Shown here: positions 53,001 through 60,122 of the stretch, piece after piece
Position numbering within the stretch: position 1 is the first letter of the stretch
Layout: each line of letters starts with the position of its first letter
From: RGIG6919 sp045531905
GTDB lineage: Bacteria > Bacillota > Clostridia > Lachnospirales > Lachnospiraceae
Direction: 5' to 3'
NCBI GenBank assembly: GCA_045531905.1
Contig: JAZSEY010000017.1
Span: forward strand, 1-64,000
DNA length: 64,000 nucleotides
Position numbers and translations under genes: made by a program
Notes under the pieces: model-generated
Databases searched by the model: none
Seen by the model: only the letters and a program-made list of their open reading frames with translations
What the model was told of the DNA's origin: nothing

Positions 53001-55280
53001 TATGCACATAGTGCTGAAGAGGCATATAATATTGGTGGAAAATATCATTTTGGTTTACATGACCACGAATTTGGTATTTGGAAGTATGATCAGACGGTTA
53101 AGTATGATGATTGGACTTCTAACTTAGCAGATCAGATTACTGGTGAAGATGGTAATTTTAATATTGATATTGATATTTTTTCACCTGCAGATATGGATGC
53201 GTATATTGAGAAGTACAATAACAATGAGATCGCTGATTTACAGAAAACATATGAAAAACTCGCAGAGGATTTACCTGATTTAGAGAAGCAGTATAAGGCT
53301 AAAGTTGCAGAGCTAACTGAGTTAGAAAAAGAATTAGCTGATTTAACGGATAGTGAATCTGCGACCGAAGAAGAGATTAAAGAAAAGCAGAATGATGTTG
53401 CAAAGGCTCAAAAAGAATTAGAAGATATTCAGGTTGAAATTACTGCAATTGAAAATGCGGAAGCAGAGATGAATACTGCTATTTCTGATGCTTTAACAGC
53501 TGCAGAAGATTATATGAATGCGGACGCATATAAAGATTTAGTAGCAGCAGAAGAAGCAGCTGAGAAAAACTTGAGGGCTGCATTGGAGGTGCTAGCAGCA
53601 CATCCAGAGTGGCAGAAAGAATTAAATGTTAAAGAGTATTCTGTATTCCAAAAAGCTTTAGATACGAAGTTCTATTTTGATATTTTTTCAGCTCAGTATG
53701 CGACAACATTTAGAGACAAAGATGATCGTACAGCTGGTAAATTTGCAGATGTATTAGGTAGTAATATTACTTTAAATGAACTTTATATTATTTGGGCTGA
53801 TGCATCTAGTGAGCGTATTCTTTATGAAGAAAAATATTGGGATATGAAGCGTGCAGCTTATGGTAAAAATTGGCTGAAAGAACTTTATGGTATTGTTTTA
53901 ATTGGTGCATCTGAGAATTTTTCTAATAAGGATTTATCATTAGCATCATGTGATTACTTGGAACAGTATGAAAGTGAAGGCGGTAATATGCTTATGTTCC
54001 ATGATACAATGACAAGATCACAAGGTGGCGGTGCAATTAATTTAACAGACACATTAAAAGAATGTTTCGGCTTGGATCGTTATCATATGGAATTATCTGC
54101 TGACGAAAATTCGTATGTGCTGAAGGAAGGCTATGATTCTAAAAAGTATTTTATGACACATGTAGATTTTAATAATACAGCAGTTGATAATTTGCGTGTT
54201 GTCAAACCAAATGCATGGTCTAATTTCACAAGAACTATGGTGGCTGTCACACCGAATTTCTCAGTAGTTCGTCATACTGCAGAAAATCAAGGACGTTCAT
54301 CTATTCCACATAAATATGTGACTTTGGAGATGAATACTACGGCGTTTATGTACTCTCAAAGTAATAGTACATTTTTGGAACGTGTAAAAGATGGTATGTA
54401 TGGAACGAACCGTGCAAAACGGATAAATGATAGTGTTGTAACAAGTTATCCATTTACAGTTAGTGATACTTTGTGGATTTCTAATACGCATAATCAGTAT
54501 TTAACATTAGATATTGAGGATGGAGAAGTAATTCCATTGTACACATTATCAGCAACAAACAACCATCACAATGGTTCATCTATTTACGCAGCAAATCCTG
54601 GTGATTCGGCAGACAATTATTTCATTTACTCTAAGGGCAATGTTACATATTGTGGTGCTGGACATTCAAAGGTAACAGGTGCATTGACAAATAACAATGA
54701 CGAGAGAATGTTGTTTATCAATATTATCTGTAATTCAGCTAGAAAGAGTGCATTAAATGTTACTATTAAGCCTGAAATCACATTGTATGATCCAGATACT
54801 GAAAAGATCGTACCTCATGATGACAATGAGTACATTTTAGTACATGAGGAAGAGGATGAAGTAATTCCATACATTGAGGTCGCTAATTCTAAGGAAGAAG
54901 TGAAGTTTGGTTTCAAGATTGATATTGCAGATGAAACTTTAACTACTGTTGAAAATGTAAAGATTTACTTCAAGTATACCAATGATGATGGTGATGAAGT
55001 TAAGACCATTATTCATGAGTATCCATATGATGATAAAGATGCTTTAGAGTATGGTGAAACCTATTTTGTAGAGACTGCAAATGATGATAAGTTAGAGGCA
55101 AGTATTCCATTGAAGGATGAATACTTTGATGCGGAAGATTATGCATATCTCTATATTGAGGCAACGCAGGATGGTGAAACAACAACACAATTGATTCGAA
55201 TTGAATTAGCTGAGAGTTTGTTTGACTTAACGCAAAATGATGTGACACCAGACGCAACAGATGTAATTAAAGAATTTTAA
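50031..55280 (+). CDS. Giant secreted pilus-locus protein, DUF5057-like
   Basis: 1749 residues with a signal peptide (KKKVLILSLTLMLFAIASTALVSFSLAG) and no C-terminal membrane anchor or LPXTG. Several alpha/beta segments look like Rossmann/glutamine-amidotransferase-type folds (YDLIYIGGNMSAL with LKAYVDAGMPLIISDDV, about 545-660; GIVLIGASENFSN with YESEGGNMLMFHDT, about 1285-1325). A CARDB-like beta domain (about 800-910), a CPICQLSGH motif (about 940), and a long coiled coil (about 1065-1190) are also present. It resembles the DUF5057 proteins of clostridial pilus loci. Function unknown; a pilus-tip adhesin or secreted partner is possible. Confidence 0.7.
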   Translation: MLNKKKVLILSLTLMLFAIASTALVSFSLAGDSLRDSEASKASKSATTDLSLADSLADSLTNVDHIIEKSNDTSLSADERVFKIVQIVSDTNKETSLKKYIDDGSFRTHVINNNKSASCTQEMLATLDGAGLTPSISLQVFTIAELNALVSAEVPDYTALTTADLFYVNNVASAPFADGNDIPNEVYEQLKTYVDGDYKPLIVDYVKSSSGGTGSNTTENQYTMAKLTKNVLSKNFIKFNTFSWQQDATLVEFLTRAKSVFVSYKLKYTEEEKAADPKPARKVLFVTGDTGASAMKAAVDADNANFIKYAYYRKSDVPTAIETAQISYTALTETSFDGYDFVFIENDTYANMTADIYNIISTASYAKKHVIYAKQLETSEDSSSSDKDDEMTGNIFTTNYDQLLALVAPADGISIYSNVMLSTSTMFETMAANPTGTQELANEIADLLKSSTYREYGKNSASGKLFTVLEIQPAYPIDQELATKNNNYYSRPDAVYKQSKEMVPEGSEYYAFEMTMEKLCALTGLESSQINLVQVSTEELQGMKDAILGTYDLIYIGGNMSALRTEAEYQAGNWATVASNINSYNWTFYRMFSHSGTLQYLGADGTMGVTGGFYGSKYGNYVNGGGNDISYANFENLKAYVDAGMPLIISDDVTDAYVGLKAYGDNPYKNLLIDPDCNMLKFLGYALEQKDLETDGTTLSYDISGAFSNVLAGFDKDDIIQVDNIDKKYGGTITPYAVVFNDGVLVPEAILNNGVWEEYEGSKSPVADDKKASTAGQRIIQLLDKASKRPILNISNMPAEYKMNTPTTYLQKDVLNFEFTVLSNGNTAITGYTVNLYIDDNSNGLYTDKDELVLTKKLPAGTEVKDTISYDIDPNDEFYGPVSWKLEIVANPTGMSISYDAVSYVERLTREKTEIRVLQINTTPTSRDGGNNSFETLYFCPICQLSGHIARYNPISDNAGFDVNIPYADRIDDPAGYTAWSNSATQLYEGYAHSAEEAYNIGGKYHFGLHDHEFGIWKYDQTVKYDDWTSNLADQITGEDGNFNIDIDIFSPADMDAYIEKYNNNEIADLQKTYEKLAEDLPDLEKQYKAKVAELTELEKELADLTDSESATEEEIKEKQNDVAKAQKELEDIQVEITAIENAEAEMNTAISDALTAAEDYMNADAYKDLVAAEEAAEKNLRAALEVLAAHPEWQKELNVKEYSVFQKALDTKFYFDIFSAQYATTFRDKDDRTAGKFADVLGSNITLNELYIIWADASSERILYEEKYWDMKRAAYGKNWLKELYGIVLIGASENFSNKDLSLASCDYLEQYESEGGNMLMFHDTMTRSQGGGAINLTDTLKECFGLDRYHMELSADENSYVLKEGYDSKKYFMTHVDFNNTAVDNLRVVKPNAWSNFTRTMVAVTPNFSVVRHTAENQGRSSIPHKYVTLEMNTTAFMYSQSNSTFLERVKDGMYGTNRAKRINDSVVTSYPFTVSDTLWISNTHNQYLTLDIEDGEVIPLYTLSATNNHHNGSSIYAANPGDSADNYFIYSKGNVTYCGAGHSKVTGALTNNNDERMLFINIICNSARKSALNVTIKPEITLYDPDTEKIVPHDDNEYILVHEEEDEVIPYIEVANSKEEVKFGFKIDIADETLTTVENVKIYFKYTNDDGDEVKTIIHEYPYDDKDALEYGETYFVETANDDKLEASIPLKDEYFDAEDYAYLYIEATQDGETTTQLIRIELAESLFDLTQNDVTPDATDVIKEF

Positions 55281-55286
55281 TTCTTT

Positions 55287-55315
55287 GGGGAACAGCGAAT
55301 GCTGTTCCCCTTTTT
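55287..55315 (+). terminator. Strong terminator of the main pilus operon
   Basis: GGGGAACAGC, GAAT loop, GCTGTTCCCC and T5. Confidence 0.95.
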
Positions 55316-55339
55316 ATGTTTAAAGAGGTAGATATGTAC

Positions 55340-55368
55340 TTTACCAATTTGCATTTTTGTGCTATTCT
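55340..55368 (+). promoter_or_regulatory. Promoter of the second pilin
   Basis: TTTACC, 17 bases and TATTCT with TGC before it (extended -10). It lies between the operon terminator and pilin copy 2. Confidence 0.6.
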
Positions 55369-55420
55369 GTAGTCAGAAACGGCTATTTGTATAAGGGGAT
55401 TGTTCGAGGAGGAGCGTTCT

Positions 55421-55894
55421 ATGAGGAATAATAAAGGTTTTTCCATGGTGGAATTAATTATTGTAATTGCGGTCATGGCAATTTTAGCAGGTGCTATAGC
55501 ACCTACCTTAATTAAATATGTTAGTAAGTCGCGTATGTCTGCTGATATTAAGAATGCAAATGAAATTGCAAACTGTACACAGATTGCATTGGCAGAAAGT
55601 GAGATTGCTGATTATGTATTTTCTCAGACTATGCCATATTCAGTATATACAGATGCATTGGATTCCACAGACATTTTTGAAGCTTTTATTTTAGAACATA
55701 TGTCAGCTAGTATTCCATGTAAGTATAGGAAGAATGGTGCAGAAAAGTTTCAGATTACTATTTATCCTAATGATGCGGGTACAGGATTTGCAGTAGAAGT
55801 GACTGCTACTGCTAATGGTATGACGGCAAAGACTGCAGGAATTAAGGGTACAGGATATTTGTTGTTCCCTAATGTTGACCCATCTTATGAGTAG
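55421..55894 (+). CDS. Major type IV pilin (PilA-like), copy 2
   Basis: MRNNKG|FSMVE with Glu5 and the helix LIIVIAVMAILAGAIAPTLIKYVSKSR, nearly identical to the pilin at 40838, then a divergent head (ending LFPNVDPSYE) that contains two Cys (NCTQ and PCKY), which could form a disulfide absent in copy 1. ATG 55421 has GAGGAGG seven bases upstream. Separate promoter, so it may be expressed under other conditions. Confidence 0.92.
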   Translation: MRNNKGFSMVELIIVIAVMAILAGAIAPTLIKYVSKSRMSADIKNANEIANCTQIALAESEIADYVFSQTMPYSVYTDALDSTDIFEAFILEHMSASIPCKYRKNGAEKFQITIYPNDAGTGFAVEVTATANGMTAKTAGIKGTGYLLFPNVDPSYE

Positions 55895-55902
55895 GAGTTA
55901 TT

Positions 55903-56412
55903 ATGATTCAGACGTTTTATCCAAATGCAGAATATAAAAGTACATATGACATAGATTTTCAGGCATATTATGATGAAGGATATAGGGGTGTTATCTTTGA
56001 TATAGATAACACCCTTGTGCCGCATAATGCGGGTCCTACGGAACAGGTGATTTCTTTGATGCAGAAGTTAAAAGAGATTGGGTTTTCAGTATGTCTGTTA
56101 TCGAATAATAAAGAGCCTAGAGTGGCGAGCTTTAATGAACCATTACAGGTGCAGTATATTTATAAGGCGAACAAGCCGAGCCGGGTAGGTTATATTAAGG
56201 CAGTTGATTTGATGGATACTAGACTGGATACTACTTTATTTGTAGGAGACCAGTTGTTTACAGATGTTTGGGGTGCTAAGAGAACCGGGATTTATAGCAT
56301 ATTGGTGCATCCAATTCATCCAAAGGAAGAGATTCAGATTGTATTAAAGCGATTTTTAGAAAAGCCGATTTTGTGGGCATATCATAGAGGACAGAAAAAA
56401 GATGAAGGTTAA
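55903..56412 (+). CDS. YqeG family HAD-IIIA phosphatase
   Basis: HAD phosphatase with motif I FDIDNTLVPH, motif II LLSNN, a Lys of KANKPS and motif IV FVGDQLFTDVWGAKRTG. It matches YqeG (mitochondrial-type PGP phosphatase-like family, essential in some Firmicutes). Substrate not proven in most bacteria. It overlaps aroE-aroK by 11 bases, so the two are translationally coupled. Confidence 0.9.
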   Translation: MIQTFYPNAEYKSTYDIDFQAYYDEGYRGVIFDIDNTLVPHNAGPTEQVISLMQKLKEIGFSVCLLSNNKEPRVASFNEPLQVQYIYKANKPSRVGYIKAVDLMDTRLDTTLFVGDQLFTDVWGAKRTGIYSILVHPIHPKEEIQIVLKRFLEKPILWAYHRGQKKDEG

Positions 56413-57790
56413 TGGATTAACAAAGACAATTGGATTGATTGGTTGTCCTGTGGAGCATACTTTGTCGCCAATGATTCACAACCATTTGAGTGAAGTGTGT
56501 TGTGATAACTATGTGTATTTGCCGTTTCATGTGGAAAAAGATAATGTGGAAGCGGCTGTGAAAGGGGCAAAGGCCTTGTCGGTGCAGGGCTTGAATGTGA
56601 CAGTTCCGCACAAGCAGGCAGTGATGCCATATCTGGTGGATATTGACGAGGCAGCCAGAGTAATTGGTGCTGTGAATACTCTAGTTCCAGTGGATGGTGG
56701 ATACAAGGGCTATAATACGGATATGGAAGGTTTACGACAGGCGATTCATTCTGAGCATATTGCATTGCAGGGAAGAACTGTGGTGATTCTTGGAGCTGGA
56801 GGGGCATCGAAGGCTGTGGTTTATATGTGTATGTTAGAGGGCGCTAAGAAGGTATATTTATTAAATCGTACCGTGAACAAGGCAGAAGAGATTGCAATTG
56901 CTATGAATGCTCATTTTGGCAAAGGTGATGTGATTGTACCGATGGCACTAGAAGCATATGGTGATATCCATGAGAATGACATGATTGTGTTTCAGGCAAC
57001 TTCTATTGGATTAGCCCCAAATGTAGATGATGTTGTGCTTTCAGATGTGAGTTTTTATAAAAAAGTAGCAGTTGGTGTGGATTTGATATATAACCCGGCA
57101 GAGACGCAATTTATGAAGTTGGTAAAAGCAGCAGGAGGCGTTGCTTATAATGGGTTAAAGATGTTGCTTTATCAAGGCGTGATTGCTTATGGGTATTGGA
57201 CAAATCGAAGTTTTGAAAGTTTGCAGCCATATTGCAATGAGATTTATGAGAAAATGTATCACAGTATTCATAAACTGGATAACATTGTGCTGATTGGGTT
57301 CATGGGGTCCGGAAAGTCCACTGTGGGAATGGCTTTGGCAGAAAAAATGGGTTTTGCATTTTTGGATACAGATGCATATATAGAGAAAAAAGCGGGAATG
57401 TCTATATCTGAGATTTTTGAAAATCATGGAGAAGGTTACTTTAGAGAGCTAGAAACCAATGTGATTCGAGAATTGATGGAGACAACGAATCACACTGTTT
57501 TTTCTACAGGTGGCGGAATGCCGTTAAGAGATGAGAATGCAAGTCTGTTAAGATTGTTGGGGACAACAGTATATTTACAGGCATCTGCTAAGGAGACTTA
57601 TGAGCGAGTAAAGGATGACGATAAACGACCTTTATTGCAATGTGAGGATCCGTATGGAAGAATTGTGGCATTGCTGGAAGAAAGAAGACCACTTTATGAA
57701 CGGGCATCGCATCTTTGCATGCAAACAGATGGTAAGACTGTGGAGAGTATCGTAGATGAAGTGATAAAGCAGATGGAGGATTTGGTATGA
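56402..57790 (+). CDS. aroE-aroK: Fused shikimate dehydrogenase - shikimate kinase
   Basis: Two consecutive steps of the shikimate pathway in one chain. The AroE part (1-285) has SPMIHN, catalytic Lys71 in NVTVPHKQ, Asp107 in GYNTDMEG and the NADP loop GAGGASKA. The AroK part (about 295-462) has P-loop GFMGSGKSTVG, DTDAYIE, the GEGYFRELE and STGGGMP loops, and the lid DDDKRPLLQ. Both active sites look complete. The ribosome-binding site is weak, consistent with coupling to yqeG; the stop overlaps aroQ (ATGA). Confidence 0.95.
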   Translation: MKVNGLTKTIGLIGCPVEHTLSPMIHNHLSEVCCDNYVYLPFHVEKDNVEAAVKGAKALSVQGLNVTVPHKQAVMPYLVDIDEAARVIGAVNTLVPVDGGYKGYNTDMEGLRQAIHSEHIALQGRTVVILGAGGASKAVVYMCMLEGAKKVYLLNRTVNKAEEIAIAMNAHFGKGDVIVPMALEAYGDIHENDMIVFQATSIGLAPNVDDVVLSDVSFYKKVAVGVDLIYNPAETQFMKLVKAAGGVAYNGLKMLLYQGVIAYGYWTNRSFESLQPYCNEIYEKMYHSIHKLDNIVLIGFMGSGKSTVGMALAEKMGFAFLDTDAYIEKKAGMSISEIFENHGEGYFRELETNVIRELMETTNHTVFSTGGGMPLRDENASLLRLLGTTVYLQASAKETYERVKDDDKRPLLQCEDPYGRIVALLEERRPLYERASHLCMQTDGKTVESIVDEVIKQMEDLV

Positions 57791-58224
57791 AGATTTTAGT
57801 TATCAATGGACCAAATATTAATTTTTTGGGAATTCGTGAAAAAGGAATCTATGGAGAGGCAAATTACCAGGCTCTTTGTGATATGATTCAAGAAAAAGCG
57901 AAAGATATGGGAGATGTTACAGTTGATGTTTTCCAGAGTAACTGTGAAGGTGCGATTATTGACCGTATTCAGGCTGCATACACAGATGGAACAGAAGGGA
58001 TTGTGATTAATCCGGGTGCATATACCCATTATAGTTATGCCATTCGTGATGCACTGGCTTCTATTCAGATGCCAAAGATTGAGGTGCACATTTCTAATGT
58101 ACATAAGCGTGAAGAATTCCGTCACGTTTCTGTGACTGCACCGGTTTGTGATGGACAGGTAGTTGGTCTTGGCTTGAAGGGATATTTGTATGCTATGCAG
58201 GCAATAAAGGATATGCTTGCGTAA
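57787..58224 (+). CDS. aroQ: Type II 3-dehydroquinate dehydratase
   Basis: Makes 3-dehydroshikimate, the substrate of AroE. NGPNINFLGIREKGIYG contains the catalytic Arg and Tyr, NPGAYTHYSYAIRDAL the Asn/His substrate site, and VHISNVHKREEFRHVS the second loop. 145 residues, typical dodecameric type II enzyme. Overlaps the preceding fused gene by four bases, so three shikimate activities are made together. Confidence 0.96.
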   Translation: MKILVINGPNINFLGIREKGIYGEANYQALCDMIQEKAKDMGDVTVDVFQSNCEGAIIDRIQAAYTDGTEGIVINPGAYTHYSYAIRDALASIQMPKIEVHISNVHKREEFRHVSVTAPVCDGQVVGLGLKGYLYAMQAIKDMLA

Positions 58225-58230
58225 GCATAT
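58211..58230 (+). other. Palindromic hairpin over the aroQ stop codon
   Basis: ATATGCTT, GCGT loop, AAGCATAT: a perfect 8-bp stem containing the TAA. No T run. Likely an mRNA stability or coupling element between aroQ and the aminopeptidase gene. Confidence 0.5.
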
Positions 58231-58265
58231 TGTGAATAAGACATTTTCACAGAATGGAGAGGTTT

Positions 58266-59363
58266 ATGTTTGATTTTCAGAGTCGAATCAATCGATTGCT
58301 TTATCATATGCAGGAACAGGTGGATGGCGTTTTGCTATCCAGTCCATTTTCCATGCGATATTATACGGGTTTTACCGGTGGTGAAGGCTATGTATTCATT
58401 GGGCGAGATGGAAAGTCTGTGGTGTTTACGGACTTTCGATATACTGAGATGGTAGAAAAACAGTGTCCAATTGCTTCCTGTGTAGAGATAAAAGGTGGCA
58501 AAAAAGGTCTGGAAATGATGAGAGACTGGATGAATCAGTCAAAGTTTTGTTTTGAGAATGTTGGAATAGAGGAAGGGCATTTATCAGTAGCGTCTTTTAG
58601 TCGGTTACAGGAGGTATTTCCTTGTACCAATTGGGCACAGGCGAATGGTATTATTGATGCTGCACGTGCGATAAAGGATGCTAAGGAAATAGAGTTGATT
58701 GCAAAGGCTGAAGAGATTGGAGATAAAGCATTTACCCATATTTTGGAGTTTATGAAACCAGGCATGACAGAAAGGGAAATCGCTTTGGAATTGGAGTTCT
58801 TTATGCGTAAGCAAGGGGCAGAAGGTTTAAGTTTTGATACCATAGTTGCTTCTGGAGAGAATTCTTCCATGCCACATGCTGGGGTATCCGATAGGGTGCT
58901 TCAAGATGGCGATTTGGTTACCATGGATTTTGGTTGTGTCTATGATGGATATTGTTCAGATATGACAAGAACAGTTGCTGTAGGGACACTGTCAGAAAAG
59001 CAAAGACACGTGTATGATACAGTTCTTGAAGCACAGAAAATGGCACTAGAGGGTATCAGACCTGGAAGAAAGTGTTCTGAGATTGATGCGATTGCCAGAA
59101 AGCATATTTATGATGCGGGTTATGAAGGTTGCTTTGGACATAGTCTTGGGCATAGTGTGGGCTTATATATTCATGAGGAACCAAGATTTGCAGAGGGCTG
59201 TGATACTGTTCTGGCACCGGGCATGGTCATTACCGTAGAACCTGGGATTTATTTATCCGGTCAGTATGGTGTGAGAATCGAGGATGTGATTGTGGTGACG
59301 GAAGATGGGTATCGTAACCTGACACATTCCGAAAAGGCATTATTGTTTATAAAAAATAGTTGA
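58266..59363 (+). CDS. Xaa-Pro aminopeptidase-like M24 peptidase
   Basis: An N-terminal creatinase-like domain (about 1-125) and the pita-bread M24 domain with metal ligands visible in MDFGCVYDGYCSDMTRT, GHSLGHSVGL, TVEPGIYL and GVRIEDVI. Family members release N-terminal residues before proline. The gene precedes efp in many Firmicutes; EF-P acts on proline stretches, but a functional link is unproven. ATG 58266 is chosen because GGAGAGG precedes it; in-frame ATG 58254 is upstream of that site. Confidence 0.9.
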   Translation: MFDFQSRINRLLYHMQEQVDGVLLSSPFSMRYYTGFTGGEGYVFIGRDGKSVVFTDFRYTEMVEKQCPIASCVEIKGGKKGLEMMRDWMNQSKFCFENVGIEEGHLSVASFSRLQEVFPCTNWAQANGIIDAARAIKDAKEIELIAKAEEIGDKAFTHILEFMKPGMTEREIALELEFFMRKQGAEGLSFDTIVASGENSSMPHAGVSDRVLQDGDLVTMDFGCVYDGYCSDMTRTVAVGTLSEKQRHVYDTVLEAQKMALEGIRPGRKCSEIDAIARKHIYDAGYEGCFGHSLGHSVGLYIHEEPRFAEGCDTVLAPGMVITVEPGIYLSGQYGVRIEDVIVVTEDGYRNLTHSEKALLFIKNS

Positions 59364-59387
59364 AAAATGTGGCTGTTTGTTATATCA
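59359..59387 (+). promoter_or_regulatory. Probable promoter of efp
   Basis: TTGAAA, 17 bases, TATCAT, about 100 bases before the efp start, overlapping the stop of the upstream gene. Confidence 0.55.
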
Positions 59388-59487
59388 TGTTGGGTATGAG
59401 AGTTGTGGAATATGACTATTTCCCAACATTTTGAATTCAAATATGATTCCCATAAGATAAAGGGGTACATTAAGGAGGATTTTTTAT

Positions 59488-60045
59488 ATGGTTTCAGCAG
59501 GCGATTTTAGAAATGGTGTTACAATTGAGTTAGAAGGTAACATTTATCAGATTATTGAGTTCCAGCATGTTAAGCCTGGTAAGGGTGCAGCTTTCGTTAG
59601 AACAAAGCTTAAGAATATCAAGACTGGTGGCGTAATCGAGAAGACATTCCGTCCAACAGAGAAGTGTCCAAAGGCTCATATCGAGAGAACAGATATGCAG
59701 TATTTATATTCTGATGGTGAGTTGTTCCACTTTATGGATGTTAACACATATGATCAGATTGCTTTAAATGCAGACCAGATTGGTGATTCTTTGAAGTTCG
59801 TTAAGGAGAACGAGATGGTGAAGATGATGTCTCACAACGGTCAGGTATTCGCTGTTGAACCACCATTGTTCGTAGAGTTAGAGATTACAGAGTGTGAGCC
59901 AGGTGTTAAGGGTGATACTGCTACAGGTGCTACAAAACCATGTACAGTTGAGACTGGTGCTACATTACTTGTACCTTTATTTGTCAACCAGGGCGATATC
60001 ATCAAGATTGATACCAGAACTGGTGAGTACTTATCAAGAGTGTAA
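59488..60045 (+). CDS. efp: Elongation factor P
   Basis: EF-P relieves ribosomes stalled at proline runs. Three beta domains: the N-terminal KOW-like domain with the loop KPGKGAAFVRTKLKN, whose Lys is the usual modification site; the OB domain; and the C-terminal signature GDTATGATKPCTVETGATLLVPLFVNQGD. 185 residues, ribosome-binding site AAGGAGG. The gene is closed by its own terminator. Confidence 0.97.
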   Translation: MVSAGDFRNGVTIELEGNIYQIIEFQHVKPGKGAAFVRTKLKNIKTGGVIEKTFRPTEKCPKAHIERTDMQYLYSDGELFHFMDVNTYDQIALNADQIGDSLKFVKENEMVKMMSHNGQVFAVEPPLFVELEITECEPGVKGDTATGATKPCTVETGATLLVPLFVNQGDIIKIDTRTGEYLSRV

Positions 60046-60068
60046 GTATTTTGAATTGAATTCTAGGA

Positions 60069-60099
60069 GGGGTGATTGCATAGCAGTTGCCCCTTTTTT
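60069..60099 (+). terminator. Terminator after efp
   Basis: An 11-bp stem GGGGTGATTGC with GCAGTTGCCCC (three G-U pairs), a 3-base loop and T6. Confidence 0.88.
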
Positions 60100-60122
60100 C
60101 ATTGTAGAGAGGTTGACAGAAG

